NCBI RefSeq assembly: GCF_019334345.1
Contig: NZ_JAHWQX010000001.1
Location: 937,001-1,001,000 of the forward strand
Source of the DNA: Neohoeflea coraliihabitans
GTDB lineage: Bacteria; Pseudomonadota; Alphaproteobacteria; Rhizobiales; Rhizobiaceae
Direction: 5' to 3'
Length of the DNA: 64,000 nucleotides
A program made the position numbers and the translations under genes. The notes below the pieces were generated by a model. That model worked only from the letters and a program-made list of their open reading frames with translations. It was not told where the DNA came from and did no database searches. Each line of letters starts with the position of its first letter. Position 1 is the first letter of the stretch. This document shows, piece by piece, positions 9,098 through 18,633 of this stretch.

Positions 9098-9972
9098 GGA
9101 TCAGGACCCCGGCGTCCGGTCAGCAGCGATTTAGCCGCCAGCGCCGCCCCACCGGTGATCAGCAGACAGGCGGTCAGGATTGCGAAGGTCGGCGCGGCGA
9201 AGCCGAAGCCGATCAGAACCAGCGTCGATAGGAGCGGCGCCAGATAGCTCGACGCCCCGAGCACCTGGATATCGCCATGCTTGACGCCGAAATCCCACGC
9301 ATAGAAGGCTGCACCGACCGGGCCAAGTCCGAGCCCGACAACCGCCAGCCATTCACTTGCCGAGGCCGGCCAGACGGTGCTTTCCAGCCACAGATGCGCC
9401 AGCGCTGACAATGCTGCCGTCGCCAGGCAGAAACCGGTGACCACATCGCTCGGTACCGCGCCGAAACGCCGCGACAACAGGGAATAGCCGGCCCAGGTGA
9501 ACGCGCACAACAAGGCCGCACCGTAGCCGAGCGCCGAGCCGCCGCCATACGTGCCGCCGGCCGAGCCGCCCGTCAGGATCAGGGCCGTTCCTCCCAGCCC
9601 CATCAATGCCCCGACCACGTGATGCCATCCGAGCCGCTCGCCGGGCAGCAGAGCGGACCCGACGACAATCAGCAGCGGCCAGAGATAGGCGATCAACCCG
9701 GCCTCGACCGCCGGCGCATTGCGCAGGGCGGTGAAATAGAGAAAGTGGTAGCCGAACAGCCCGCCGACCCCGAGACCCCAGACCGCGGCCGGCTGCCTCA
9801 GGGCTCTAAACCGCTCCGGCTGCCGTGCCATGGCGAGAAGGCCGATCATACCGCCGATTGCAAAGCACATGGCGCTGAGCTGCAAGGGCGGCACCTGCCC
9901 TGATGCGGCGGTAAAAAGCGCCAGCAGCGCCCACATCAGAACCGCTGAAAAACCGACGAGCGTGGCAAACAT
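9094..9972 (-). CDS. EamA/DMT-family transporter
   Basis: 292 residues from the ATG at 9972, where a hydrophobic protein begins (MFATLVGFSAVLMWALLALF). Upstream in-frame sequence is soluble and antisense-like, so it is excluded. There are about ten membrane segments in two five-helix halves, the EamA drug/metabolite transporter layout. The first half has GLFGYHFLYFTALRNAPAVEAGLI and the second has GLGLGPVGAAFYAWDFGVKHGD, the paired family signatures. The substrate is unknown; relatives move amino acids or other small metabolites, usually as exporters. It lies about 40 bp downstream of the DUF3108 gene on the same strand. Confidence 0.88.
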   Translation of the reverse strand: MFATLVGFSAVLMWALLALFTAASGQVPPLQLSAMCFAIGGMIGLLAMARQPERFRALRQPAAVWGLGVGGLFGYHFLYFTALRNAPAVEAGLIAYLWPLLIVVGSALLPGERLGWHHVVGALMGLGGTALILTGGSAGGTYGGGSALGYGAALLCAFTWAGYSLLSRRFGAVPSDVVTGFCLATAALSALAHLWLESTVWPASASEWLAVVGLGLGPVGAAFYAWDFGVKHGDIQVLGASSYLAPLLSTLVLIGFGFAAPTFAILTACLLITGGAALAAKSLLTGRRGPDP

Positions 9973-10013
9973 CTGTCCGAATCGTCCTCTCTTGCGCCCG
10001 TCAAGAGGTCCGT

Positions 10014-10847
10014 CTAGCTTCCAAATTTGCGCGCCGCAATGATCACATTGCCATATTTCGTCGGCACCTTGGCATAGACCGGCGCCATGTAGCCCCCCTG
10101 CGGATGCCGGGCGAACCACACTTCCATGCCCGATTGCCGGCGCATGGCTTCGATCGACGAACTGGACTTGCGGTACCCGCTTTTCGGCGTAAAGCGCACG
10201 GCGCAAACCGTGGTGTCCCCGGCATATCCCTCGGTCCGGAAGGGACGCTTGCCTTTGGGGGTCAGCTTCAGGTCGAAGCGGGATACCCCGTCAAAAACCG
10301 GCACGGTCGCCGGGCACGGCGTGTTTCCTTTCGCAAAGATGAGGCTGGTCAGCGGGTCGACAATCGACCGCATGTCGGCTTTCGACACCGGAACCCAGTC
10401 CCCCGAGCGCTTCTTCTTCGGCTCTACCGTCGTTGAGCGCACATTGCCGTTCCGCAGAGACATCGTCGCCCGGTACGGCTCGCTGCCGCTCTGGTAGCGC
10501 ACCTCGAATCGCGTAGCCTTGAATCGTCCATCGACGATCTGTCCTTCGGAACGCACGTTGCCGCGGGTCGGATCGAGCATGTCCGCAAGAAATGTCGTCG
10601 CCATGTCGCCCGATATCTCGAAAGCCTTTCCATCGATGCGAACGGAAAAATTCAAAGTAGCCACCGGGATGCCGATGAAACTGACCGAATAGGCCGAGGT
10701 GTAGCTTTCCGACGCCTGCACCTGGCGGACCGCCGCCGGTGCCATCACCGCAACGATCAGGCTCGCCGCCGCCAACAGCCCGAGCGCCGGCTGCCTTGAT
10801 GCCCGCACCCTCTGCAAACACGCCTTCGGCTGCTTATGTGACATCAT
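10014..10847 (-). CDS. DUF3108 domain secreted protein
   Basis: 277 residues. The start at 10847 (MMSHKQ) follows a clear AGGAG ribosome binding site; an ATG three bases later is equally possible. A signal peptide covers about 1-45, with the hydrophobic core LGLLAAASLIVAVMAPAA and likely cleavage after VQA. The mature part is beta-rich and matches DUF3108: YSVSFIGIPVATLNFSV at its start, then GYAGDTTVCAVRFTPKSGYR, ending in a strand like that of lipoprotein-carrier folds. Periplasmic and of unknown function. The family is common in Rhizobiales and often sits close to rpmB, which here is divergent across about 245 bp. Confidence 0.85.
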   Translation of the reverse strand: MMSHKQPKACLQRVRASRQPALGLLAAASLIVAVMAPAAVRQVQASESYTSAYSVSFIGIPVATLNFSVRIDGKAFEISGDMATTFLADMLDPTRGNVRSEGQIVDGRFKATRFEVRYQSGSEPYRATMSLRNGNVRSTTVEPKKKRSGDWVPVSKADMRSIVDPLTSLIFAKGNTPCPATVPVFDGVSRFDLKLTPKGKRPFRTEGYAGDTTVCAVRFTPKSGYRKSSSSIEAMRRQSGMEVWFARHPQGGYMAPVYAKVPTKYGNVIIAARKFGS

Positions 10848-11093
10848 CTCTGTCTCCTCTGCGATCCGGCGGTGCGGCGATCGCCTCCACACGTCGCCAC
10901 TGCCATTTGATTGCGGCTTTTCCACGCCCGCCCGGCTGAAGACGCGCTCTGCATGGCGCGGGCGGCTTTTGGCTTGACGCGTTCCGGCACAATGACTATA
11001 GACACCCGACTTTCCAAGAATGGCCTGAAGTCATCCGGGCGCGCCGCATCAGGGCGCAGCCGTTGATCAAGGCGTAGAACCATAGGTGCGAAC

Positions 11094-11384
11094 ATGTCCC
11101 GTTGCTGTGAATTGACCGGCAAGGCCGTGCTGACCGGAAACAACGTCAGCCACGCCAACAACAAGACCCGTCGCCGGTTCCTGCCGAACCTGTGCAATGT
11201 CACCCTGATCTCCGATGCTCTTGGCCAGAGCTTCCGCCTGCGCGTCTCCGCGTCGGCGCTGCGCACGGTCGAACATCGCGGTGGTCTCGACGCTTTCCTG
11301 GCCAAGGCCAGCGAGAAGGAATTGTCGATGCGGGCCCGCCTGCTCAAGCGGCAGATTTCCAAGAAGGTGGCAGAAGCCGCTTAA
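11094..11384 (+). CDS. rpmB: 50S ribosomal protein L28
   Basis: 96 residues matching bacterial L28 throughout: [20 protein letters not shown] at the N terminus, [18 protein letters not shown] in the middle, and [13 protein letters not shown] near the C terminus. L28 is a structural protein of the large ribosomal subunit. The length is normal for alphaproteobacteria. The ATG at 11094 is preceded only by a weak ribosome binding site. A hairpin with a T run follows 30 bp after the stop, so the gene appears to be transcribed alone. Confidence 0.97.
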   Translation: MSRCCELTGKAVLTGNNVSHANNKTRRRFLPNLCNVTLISDALGQSFRLRVSASALRTVEHRGGLDAFLAKASEKELSMRARLLKRQISKKVAEAA

Positions 11385-11415
11385 GGCCTCTCCCACTGCA
11401 TTGCGACGAATAGAT

Positions 11416-11436
11416 CGAGCCGTTTAGGCTCGTTTT
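11416..11436 (+). terminator. Intrinsic terminator after rpmB
   Basis: A 6-bp stem CGAGCC/GGCTCG with a five-base loop (GTTTA) is followed directly by TTTTG. It starts 31 bp after the rpmB stop and precedes the leader of the next gene. Confidence 0.7.
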
Positions 11437-11484
11437 GTCATTTTCACCGTGCCGGTTTGCTTTCGGGACCGGCACATGGATCAA

Positions 11485-11514
11485 CTGGTGGCATCACCCA
11501 GGATAAAAAAATGC
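11485..11514 (+). promoter_or_regulatory. Possible preQ1-I-like riboswitch covering the yhhQ start codon
   Basis: The leader folds as a small H-type pseudoknot. P1 is CTGG (11485-11488) with CCAG (11498-11501). The loop segment GCAT (11491-11494) can pair with ATGC (11511-11514), which includes the start codon. An A-rich stretch (ATAAAAAA) lies between the strands, as in class I preQ1 riboswitches. The ribosome binding site AGGA (11500-11503) overlaps the P1 3' strand. The linked gene is a queuosine-precursor transporter, a known preQ1 riboswitch target. Against the assignment, the P1 loop is about 9 nt, where the B. subtilis and T. tengcongensis aptamers have about 12. Confidence 0.38.
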
Positions 11515-12167
11515 GTATCGAGAAATCGTATCTGCCCTTCATGGGCGCCATGATCGCGGTCATCGTGGCCTCCAATTACCTTGTTCAGTTTCCGGTCGAC
11601 GCCCGGCTCGGCATCGTCGACCTCTCCGAAATCCTGACCTGGGGCGCTTTCACCTATCCCGTTGCCTTTCTGGTCACCGATCTGACCAACCGCCGCTTCG
11701 GCCCCAAGGCGGCCCGGACGGTGGTCGCCATCGGCTTCCTGTTTGCCATCCTGCTTTCTATCTGGCTGGCCACGCCGCGCATTGCCATCGCCTCGGGAAC
11801 CGCATTTCTTCTTGCTCAGTTCCTCGACGTGTCGATCTTTGACCGCATGCGTCGCGCCACCTGGTGGAAGGCGCCGCTGATTTCCTCGCTGATTGGGTCC
11901 CTGATCGACACGGTGCTGTTCTTCGGCATCGCGTTCGCCGCGCCCTTTACGCTGTTCGACACCGTTTTCGGACTGCCGGACGGTTCGCTGCCCTTCCCGG
12001 TGCCGTTTCTGTCGGTCGGCGCCGACGTGCCGCTCTGGACATCCCTCGCGGCCGGCGACTTCATCGTCAAGATGGCCGTTGCGCTGCTTCTGCTGGCGCC
12101 TTACAGGGCGCTGCGCAGCCTTGTGAGCGAGCGCCCTGCCCTGGCGGCCTCGAACGGACCGGTTTGA
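11511..12167 (+). CDS. yhhQ: Queuosine precursor transporter (YhhQ/VUT family)
   Basis: 218 residues from the ATG at 11511, placed seven bases after an AGGA ribosome binding site; upstream in-frame sequence lies in the structured leader. There are about six membrane segments. Signatures of the COG1738/VUT family are the SNYLVQFPV segment near the N terminus and GAFTYPVAFLVTDLTNRRFG, with conserved Asp and Arg inside the membrane region. YhhQ imports preQ0/preQ1, precursors of the tRNA nucleoside queuosine. The possible preQ1-type pseudoknot over the start codon would fit feedback by the transported ligand. The gene converges with the phytase-like gene. Confidence 0.88.
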   Translation: MRIEKSYLPFMGAMIAVIVASNYLVQFPVDARLGIVDLSEILTWGAFTYPVAFLVTDLTNRRFGPKAARTVVAIGFLFAILLSIWLATPRIAIASGTAFLLAQFLDVSIFDRMRRATWWKAPLISSLIGSLIDTVLFFGIAFAAPFTLFDTVFGLPDGSLPFPVPFLSVGADVPLWTSLAAGDFIVKMAVALLLLAPYRALRSLVSERPALAASNGPV

Positions 12168-12168
12168 T

Positions 12169-13251
12169 TTACTTGGCGCCTGCCTCATCGGCCAGGAGGC
12201 GGAATTCCAGAAGCAGATTGCGCTGCAATATCGAGTGATTATCGTCCGATACCAGCGTCAGATAGACATTCCCGGTCGCATCGACGCTGACATCGAGGCC
12301 TTCCATATTGTCGATCTGATGGCCGAAATCGGCATCCAGCAATACCGAGCCGTCAACTCTCGCGCCGCTCCGGATCGTTTCGCCGGCAATCCGTCTGAGC
12401 CGCATGCCGATGCCGCCGGAGATGGAAAAGCGCCGCTCCAGAAGCACCAGATCGCCATTCGGCAAGAAGGCGCCGTCGGTCACATCGAATGGCGGCTGTC
12501 GGCGCACGAAGAACACGCCCTTGTGCGGCCCATCGAGCACAGCCGCAAAGATGTCCCCGTCACCATTGATGGAACGCTCCGAGACGGCCACTGTGGCCCC
12601 GGCCAACGGGCTGTCCTGCGGCGCCACGGCAACGGTTTCCAGTCCGCGATTGGAACGCAATTCATGCCGCGGAATGAGGATCGGCGCCGACCCCATGGGC
12701 GATGCCGCCACCGGATCTGCCAGCGGGTAAAGGTCGATGCGATGGTCCCGCTCGAAACCGACCAGCACCGCGTCCTCGCGGACCGCCAGTCCCTCGGCAT
12801 CCACCATCCATTTGGCAGACGAGCGATCGCCGCCGCGCGTGCGCATTGGCGTGATTGTGAAGTCCTCGATGCCCTGCGCCACGCCGGCCTCATCCCGGAC
12901 GATGCGCCCTTTGAACCAGTGCCCGGTATCCATCACCCCGAGAAACCGTGAGCGGTCCTCTTCAAGCCGGATTGCCGACATCGCCCCGAGCAGGCGGCTT
13001 GAGCCGGTCAGTTCCAGGCCGCCGACAAATTCGAGATCACCGAAACGCGTTTCAGTGGAGCCGATTTGGAAGGCGTCGATCGGGCGCGCCGTGACCGTAA
13101 CCGGCTGTTCTTGCGCCCCCGCCGCCGTCGCCGCCACCGTCGCCGTCGTCGTCGCCGTCAGGACGAACGCCAGCGCGCCAACAAGGCGACCCACGGCATG
13201 TTCCCTAGCACCGCCGGCTTTGGCCTTGCGCCTCAACCCGACCGCGCTCAC
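12169..13251 (-). CDS. Secreted esterase-like activity of phytase family protein
   Basis: 360 residues, starting with GTG at 13251; that GTG overlaps the cobT stop by 4 bp, which supports the start and implies coupling. An Ala/Thr-rich signal peptide (about 22-46, ending AGAQ) directs it to the periplasm. The mature part is a beta-propeller-like domain of the Phytase-like family: [46 protein letters not shown] and LETVAVAP are typical segments. True phytase activity has not been shown for most members. A role linked to cobalamin is not indicated; the cobST association is positional. Confidence 0.82.
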   Translation of the reverse strand: MSAVGLRRKAKAGGAREHAVGRLVGALAFVLTATTTATVAATAAGAQEQPVTVTARPIDAFQIGSTETRFGDLEFVGGLELTGSSRLLGAMSAIRLEEDRSRFLGVMDTGHWFKGRIVRDEAGVAQGIEDFTITPMRTRGGDRSSAKWMVDAEGLAVREDAVLVGFERDHRIDLYPLADPVAASPMGSAPILIPRHELRSNRGLETVAVAPQDSPLAGATVAVSERSINGDGDIFAAVLDGPHKGVFFVRRQPPFDVTDGAFLPNGDLVLLERRFSISGGIGMRLRRIAGETIRSGARVDGSVLLDADFGHQIDNMEGLDVSVDATGNVYLTLVSDDNHSILQRNLLLEFRLLADEAGAK

Positions 13252-15140
13252 GCCGACTGCCGGCGGCCGTTGGCGACGGCATCGGACGCCTCGTCGGCAA
13301 ACAGTTCAGCAAGCTGCTCGGTCATCGCACCGGCCAGCTCTTCCGCATCGACAATCGTGACCGCGCGCCGGTAGTAGCGCGTTACGTCATGTCCGATGCC
13401 GATCGCCAGCAATTCCACCGATGAGCGTGTCTCGATCTCTTCGATCACGGCGCGCAGATGCCGTTCGAGATAATTACCGGAATTGACCGACAGGGTTGAA
13501 TCATCCACCGGCGCACCATCAGAGATCATCATCAGGATGCGGCGCTGCTCTGGCCGGCGCAGCAGCCGCTGATGCGCCCAGATCAGGGCCTCGCCATCGA
13601 TGTTTTCCTTGAGCAGCCCCTCGCGCATCATCAGCCCGAGATTGCGCCGCGACCGCCGCCACGGCGCGTCCGCCGACTTGTAGATGATGTGACGCAGATC
13701 GTTGAGCCTTCCGGGCGAAGCCGGCTTGCCGTTGGCCAGCCATTTCTCCCGCGCATGGCCGCCTTTCCAGGCGCGCGTGGTAAAGCCAAGGATTTCCACC
13801 TTCACACCGCAGCGCTCAAGCGTGCGCGCAAGGATATCGCCGCAGGTTGCCGCCACGGTGATCGGCCGTCCGCGCATGGAGCCGGAATTGTCGATCACCA
13901 GCGTGACGATGGTGTCGCGGAAATTGGTATCGCGCTCCATCTTGAACGACAGAGGCTGCATCGGATCGATGATCAGCCGTGACAGCCGCGCAGGGTCGAG
14001 ATGGCCCTCCTCGAGATCGAAGTCCCAGGCCCGGTTCTGCTGCGCCATCAGCCGCCGCTGCAACCGGTTGGCCAGCCGTCCGACCACGCCCTGCAGATGC
14101 GCCAGCTGCTTGTCGAGAAAGGCCCGCAGACGGTCGAGTTCTGCCTCGTCGCACAAATCCTCGGCGCCGATCTCCTCGTCAAATTCGCTGGTATAGACCT
14201 TGTAGTCGACCTTCTCGGCGAAGTCGGCAAACGGCTGGTTCGGTCGCCGGGTCTCACCCGGCGTTTCGGCCTGCTCGTCATCGTCGAGATCGTCGTCGCC
14301 AGCTTCGGCGCCGTCCATCTCTCCGGCTTCGCTCTGCTCGTCCGAGGTCTCATTTTCCTCAGCCGGCGCCGATTCCGATCCGGCTTCCTCTTGGTTTTCC
14401 TCTTCGCCCTGCTCCTGGCTGCGCGGCTGGTCCTCGTCCGAGTCCTGTTCTTCCTCGTTCAGCTCGTCGTCAGCGCCGTAATCCTCTGCCATGTCGAGGG
14501 CGCTCAGTATATCCCGCACCGAACGTGCGAAATGCTCCTGATCCTCCATCGCGCCGGAGAGTTGAGCGAGCGCCGAGCCGGCCTTCTCCTCCACCCAATT
14601 GCGCCACAGATCGACAACCTGGCCGGAATTGACCGGCGGCCGCAGGCCGGTCAGCCTTTCCCGGACCATCAGGGCAACCGCCTCCTCGAGCGGCGCATCC
14701 TCGCGCACCGTCACTCCGGCATAGTTCGCCCGCGCGTATTTGTCCTCGAGCATCGAAGTGATGTTGCGTGCAACCCCGTCCATGCGATTGGCGCCGATCG
14801 CTTCGACCCGCGCCTGCTCGACCGCATCGTACACGGCGCGCGCCTCGGCCCCTTGCGGCGCCATCTGCAGATGAATGCGGTTGTCGTGGCAGGCGCGCCG
14901 CAGCGCCATGGAATCGCCCAGGCCGCGCGATACGGCGACATCGGCTGGAGATGGCTTCTTTGGCAGATCCGGCAGCCGCGCATGGCTCTCGACCAATCCC
15001 GGCCGATCGCCGCTGAACACCACCTCGAGATCATGGTCGCCGGAAATGGCGCGCATGCTCCCGGTCAGAGCCCGCTTGAACGGCTCGGTATCCGTCTGCC
15101 CCTTGGCCTTGCCTTTGTGATTGTCGCCGCGTTGAGCCAT
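13248..15140 (-). CDS. cobT: Aerobic cobaltochelatase subunit CobT
   Basis: 630 residues, the usual CobT size. The middle (about 220-305) is a strongly acidic, low-complexity linker of Glu, Asp and Gln. The C-terminal third is a von Willebrand A domain with the MIDAS motif DNSGS near residue 415. With CobS and CobN this subunit inserts cobalt into hydrogenobyrinic acid a,c-diamide in the aerobic cobalamin pathway. The gene follows cobS by 11 bp on the same strand, and its stop overlaps the phytase-like gene. CobN is not in the window, so the large chelatase subunit must be elsewhere. Confidence 0.96.
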   Translation of the reverse strand: MAQRGDNHKGKAKGQTDTEPFKRALTGSMRAISGDHDLEVVFSGDRPGLVESHARLPDLPKKPSPADVAVSRGLGDSMALRRACHDNRIHLQMAPQGAEARAVYDAVEQARVEAIGANRMDGVARNITSMLEDKYARANYAGVTVREDAPLEEAVALMVRERLTGLRPPVNSGQVVDLWRNWVEEKAGSALAQLSGAMEDQEHFARSVRDILSALDMAEDYGADDELNEEEQDSDEDQPRSQEQGEEENQEEAGSESAPAEENETSDEQSEAGEMDGAEAGDDDLDDDEQAETPGETRRPNQPFADFAEKVDYKVYTSEFDEEIGAEDLCDEAELDRLRAFLDKQLAHLQGVVGRLANRLQRRLMAQQNRAWDFDLEEGHLDPARLSRLIIDPMQPLSFKMERDTNFRDTIVTLVIDNSGSMRGRPITVAATCGDILARTLERCGVKVEILGFTTRAWKGGHAREKWLANGKPASPGRLNDLRHIIYKSADAPWRRSRRNLGLMMREGLLKENIDGEALIWAHQRLLRRPEQRRILMMISDGAPVDDSTLSVNSGNYLERHLRAVIEEIETRSSVELLAIGIGHDVTRYYRRAVTIVDAEELAGAMTEQLAELFADEASDAVANGRRQSA

Positions 15141-15151
15141 GGCAGCTCCTG

Positions 15152-16147
15152 TCAGGCCGTCGCGTCAAGCACGATATTGGCCGCACTTTCCCGCAGCTCT
15201 TCGCCGAAGGCACGCTGATAGTGCTCCGCCACGAGCGTGCGCTCCAATTCGTCGCACTTGTTCAGGAAGGTCAGCCGGAACGCCATCGCCACATCGCCGA
15301 AAATGCGCGCATTCTCGGCCCATGTGATCACCGTACGCGGGCTCATCACGGTCGAAAGGTCGCCATTGATGAACGAGGAGCGCGTCATGTCGGCAATCCG
15401 CACCATGCGCGACACGGTCTGCCGCCCCTCTTCGGTGTCGAACTCCTTGACCTTCGACAGGACAATGCCGACCTCGTGATCATGCGGCAGATAGTTCAGG
15501 GTGGTGACGATCGACCAGCGGTCCATCTGTGCCTGGTTGATCTGCTGGGTGCCGTGATAAAGCCCCGTGGTGTCTCCCAGGCCAACGGTATTGGCCGTGG
15601 CGAACAACCGGAAGGCCGGATGCGGCCGGATCACCCGGCTCTGGTCGAGCAATGTCAGACGCCCGGACGATTCCAGCACCCGCTGGATGACGAACATCAC
15701 ATCAGGACGGCCGGCATCATACTCATCGAACACCAGCGCGACGTTGTTCTGATAGGCCCAGGGCAGGATGCCATCCCTGAATTCGGTGACTTGCAGGCCA
15801 TCCTTGATGACGATCGCGTCCTTGCCGACCAGATCGATACGGCTGACATGGCTGTCGAGATTGACGCGCACGCAGGGCCAGTTAAGGCGCGCCGCAACCT
15901 GCTCGATATGTGTTGACTTGCCGGTGCCGTGATAGCCCGACACCATGACACGCCGATTATGCGCGAACCCGGCAAGGATGGCCAGCGTGTTGGCCCGGTC
16001 AAACAGGTAGTCCGGATCAAGCTCCGGCACGTGCGGATCGCGCTCCGTATAGGCGGGCACGTCGAAGTCCGCGTCAATGCCGAACGCCTCGCGCACATTG
16101 ACGGTCGTATCGGGCAGATTTGTAATATCGAGATCGATCTTGCTCAT
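15152..16147 (-). CDS. cobS: Aerobic cobaltochelatase subunit CobS (AAA+ ATPase)
   Basis: 331 residues from the ATG at 16147, five bases after GGAG; a GTG one codon upstream is less likely. A MoxR-type AAA+ ATPase: Walker [10 protein letters not shown] near 70-78, Walker [10 protein letters not shown], and sensor motif LFATANTVG. The N-terminal 50 residues carry the CobS-specific segment. CobS forms hexameric rings that, with CobT, power metal insertion by CobN. The gene heads the cobS-cobT-phytase-like operon and lies about 65 bp downstream of the dnaJ-like gene on the same strand. Confidence 0.96.
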   Translation of the reverse strand: MSKIDLDITNLPDTTVNVREAFGIDADFDVPAYTERDPHVPELDPDYLFDRANTLAILAGFAHNRRVMVSGYHGTGKSTHIEQVAARLNWPCVRVNLDSHVSRIDLVGKDAIVIKDGLQVTEFRDGILPWAYQNNVALVFDEYDAGRPDVMFVIQRVLESSGRLTLLDQSRVIRPHPAFRLFATANTVGLGDTTGLYHGTQQINQAQMDRWSIVTTLNYLPHDHEVGIVLSKVKEFDTEEGRQTVSRMVRIADMTRSSFINGDLSTVMSPRTVITWAENARIFGDVAMAFRLTFLNKCDELERTLVAEHYQRAFGEELRESAANIVLDATA

Positions 16148-16213
16148 CACAACTCCAGGCCCGCCTTTGTGCCGGCCGCTTCATTCAGAAATAGCTCGCA
16201 TTCGCCGGTTCGC

Positions 16214-16843
16214 TTAACAGAAACCCGACTGCTTTAGCAATTGATAGGCTTGGATGACGGAGCGAAAGCGTTCTTCCGATCCGCGGTCGCCGCCATTGGC
16301 ATCCGGGTGATGCTTCTTCACCAGCTGTTTGTAGCGCTTCTTGATCGCCGCAGCCGTCGCCTCTTCGCTCAGGCCCAATGTTTCGAAGGCTTTCGCTTCC
16401 AGAGATTTGACCTTGCGCTGCCGGGGCTGCGGGCGCCGCGCTTCCGTTTCCGCGAAAAAGCCGAAGGGGTCGCGCATGCGCGCATGCGAGGCTGCCGAAC
16501 CCGAGCGCATCGTTCCCGGTTGCGGGCCGTTGCGGGCTGCCTTGTTGACACCGATACCCCAGGTCGGCCGGTGACCCGTCAGCGCTTCTTTCTGGTAGCG
16601 CGCGATCTCGCCATCCGACAAACCGGAAAAGTAATTGTATCCCTTGTTATATTCGCGAACGTGGTCGAAACAGAACATGAAATACTGCCCGTCCGCATGC
16701 CGCCCGACCGGTGCGCGATGCGCACCTTTCTCTTCGCAGCCATCCCATTGACACACTGGTGCCGCCGGTGGCGCGTTTTCCGCCTGACGCCGGGCCCGGT
16801 TGCGTGCCCGGATGCTGTCGAAGTATTTGGAATCGAGTTTCAT
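16214..16843 (-). CDS. Protein with C-terminal J domain (DnaJ-like)
   Basis: 209 residues from the ATG at 16843 (MKLDSKYFDSIRARN). The J domain is at the C terminus (about 148-205): FETLGLSEEATAAAIKKRY, then the essential HPD in KKHHPDANGGD. The N-terminal part is basic and includes a stretch with CQWDGCEEKG, which could bind metal, and FDHVREYNKGYNYF. This architecture is conserved in Rhizobiales next to cobS. It should stimulate a DnaK-type Hsp70, with the N-terminal region giving specificity. It is not the general DnaJ, as the Gly/Phe region and zinc fingers are absent. It is divergent from the bolA-like gene. Confidence 0.88.
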   Translation of the reverse strand: MKLDSKYFDSIRARNRARRQAENAPPAAPVCQWDGCEEKGAHRAPVGRHADGQYFMFCFDHVREYNKGYNYFSGLSDGEIARYQKEALTGHRPTWGIGVNKAARNGPQPGTMRSGSAASHARMRDPFGFFAETEARRPQPRQRKVKSLEAKAFETLGLSEEATAAAIKKRYKQLVKKHHPDANGGDRGSEERFRSVIQAYQLLKQSGFC

Positions 16844-17018
16844 GCAACGATTATGGTGCTCTGAGGGGCTCTCTACAAGATTGACAAGCGCGAAACATCC
16901 TGACACCCCGTAGCTGATTTGTATGCGCCTTGCGCCTGTCTTCTGAAGGGTCCGAGGCCGTGCGGCAAGTGGCTTTGACGGGCCACTGCGTCAAAAATGA
17001 GAACGGAGCCGGATCGCC

Positions 17019-17300
17019 ATGAACCGCCAAGCCCGCATCGAAGCTGCGTTGACTGAGACTTTCGCCCCGCTGCGCCTGCAGGTGATTGATGAAAGTCACC
17101 TTCACGCCGGACACCAGCCGGGCATGGATGGCAGCGGCGAGACGCATTTCCGTGTTCGCCTGGAGAGCGCCGCTTTCACCGGCCGCAGCCGCATCGACCG
17201 GCACCGTGCGGTTAACGCTGCACTGCAGGCGGAATTCGATGCCGGCCTGCATGCTCTGGCTGTGGAGGCGGCCGGTGCCGGCGAAGCCACCCGCTGGTAG
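17019..17300 (+). CDS. bolA: BolA family protein
   Basis: 93 residues with the BolA fold signature: RIEAALTETFAPLRLQVIDE, HAGHQPGMDGSGETHFRVRL containing the conserved loop and histidine, and the helix RIDRHRAVNAALQAEF. BolA proteins pair with monothiol glutaredoxins in iron-sulfur handling, and some affect morphology and stress responses. No glutaredoxin is beside it. It is transcribed away from the dnaJ-like gene and converges with the CorC-like gene 28 bp on. The symbol is used at family level; alphaproteobacteria often have several BolA paralogues. Confidence 0.9.
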   Translation: MNRQARIEAALTETFAPLRLQVIDESHLHAGHQPGMDGSGETHFRVRLESAAFTGRSRIDRHRAVNAALQAEFDAGLHALAVEAAGAGEATRW

Positions 17301-17328
17301 CCGACCGCTCAAGCAACGCCCCCTTGAC

Positions 17329-18633
17329 TCAATCGCCGATGATCTCGACCGTCGGCCGGATGCGCAATCGCGTGATGCGGTTCTTCTCGCGCTTCATCAC
17401 CGTGAACCGCTTGCCGTGGAAGGTGAAGGACTGCTTTTCCGCCGGGATCACCTGGCTTTCATGGATGACGAGGCCAGCCACAGTCGTCGCCTCCTCGTCG
17501 GGCAATGACCAGTCAAGCGCCCGGTTGAGATCGCGGATCGGCAGGGTGCCGTCGACCACGACGGACCCATCGGCTTCCTGACGCAGGCCCTGCACATCGA
17601 TATCGTGCTCGTCGGTGATGTCGCCGACGATCTCCTCGAGAATATCCTCGAGCGTCACCAGCCCCTGCAGTTCGCCATATTCGTCAACAACCATCGCGAT
17701 ATGCGCCTTGCGACGCAGAAACGCATTCAGCTGGTCCGGCACGCTCGTCGTATCGGGGACAAACCACGGTTTGTGGGCGATCTTCGCCACATCGATCCGG
17801 TTTGCCACATTGCCGGCCTCGGCCAGGGCGCGCAGCACATCCTTGGCATGGATGATACCGATGATGTTGTCGGTCGAACCGCGCCAGATCGGCATCCGCG
17901 TATAGGGGCTGTCGAGCACGGCGCGCACGATCGTCTCGGAACTGTCATCGGCGTTCAGCATCTTCAACGAAGTGCGGTGCACCATCACATCGGAGACCTC
18001 CAGCTCGCCGAGATCGAGCACACCCCCAAGGCGGTCGCGGTCATCCTTGATCACCGATCCCTCCTTGTGCAGCAGATCGACGGCGCCGCGAATTTCTTCA
18101 TGGGCCGGCATCAGCGAAGGGTCATGCGACAGCTCCACATTGAACACGCCGAGGATGCGGCGAACCAGCCAGTTCACCAGGCTGGACAAGGGCCCGACGA
18201 CAATGACCACCACATTGACCACCGGCGCGACGATCATTGCGAACCGATCCGGCACCGCGATGGCCCAGCTCTTTGGCAGCACCTCGGCAAAGACCACCAG
18301 AAGGACCGTCATCACGGCCGTGGCCACGGCCACCCCCGAATCGCCGAAGATCGACAGGAAAAGGCTGGTCGCCAGCGCCGACGACAGGATGTTGACGAGA
18401 TTGTTGCCGATCAGCAGCGCCCCGATCAGCCGCTCACGCCGCTCGATCAGCCGGTTGACGATCGAGGCGCCGGCCTCACCGGAACTTTCCAAAGTGTGCA
18501 TCCGCGCCCGCGATGCGGCGGTCAGTGCCGTCTCGGAACCGGAAAAGAAGCCGGAAACACCGATCAGCACCACAATGGCGACGATCGTCAGCCAATGCGC
18601 GGCGATCAGCTCACCAATTTCAATCAGGGTCAT
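17329..18633 (-). CDS. HlyC/CorC (CNNM) family transporter-associated protein
   Basis: 434 residues. The N-terminal CNNM/DUF21 domain spans about 1-190, with membrane segments (IVAIVVLIGVSGFFSGSETAL near 20). Two CBS domains follow (about 200-330, VMVHRTSLKMLNADDSSETI and VPDQLNAFLRRKAHIAMVVDEYGE), then a C-terminal CorC_HlyC domain (about 345-430). Relatives such as CorC/YtfL function in magnesium, cobalt or polyamine export. The start ATG overlaps the aroB stop by 4 bp, so aroK-aroB-CorC form one operon, a usual Rhizobiales arrangement. Confidence 0.92.
   Translation of the reverse strand: MTLIEIGELIAAHWLTIVAIVVLIGVSGFFSGSETALTAASRARMHTLESSGEAGASIVNRLIERRERLIGALLIGNNLVNILSSALATSLFLSIFGDSGVAVATAVMTVLLVVFAEVLPKSWAIAVPDRFAMIVAPVVNVVVIVVGPLSSLVNWLVRRILGVFNVELSHDPSLMPAHEEIRGAVDLLHKEGSVIKDDRDRLGGVLDLGELEVSDVMVHRTSLKMLNADDSSETIVRAVLDSPYTRMPIWRGSTDNIIGIIHAKDVLRALAEAGNVANRIDVAKIAHKPWFVPDTTSVPDQLNAFLRRKAHIAMVVDEYGELQGLVTLEDILEEIVGDITDEHDIDVQGLRQEADGSVVVDGTLPIRDLNRALDWSLPDEEATTVAGLVIHESQVIPAEKQSFTFHGKRFTVMKREKNRITRLRIRPTVEIIGD

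Noticed and set aside
16151-16213. Looked for a cobalamin riboswitch before cobS
   Set aside because: Only about 65 bp separate cobS from the dnaJ-like gene and no B12-box-like sequence was seen; a B12 riboswitch would not fit.
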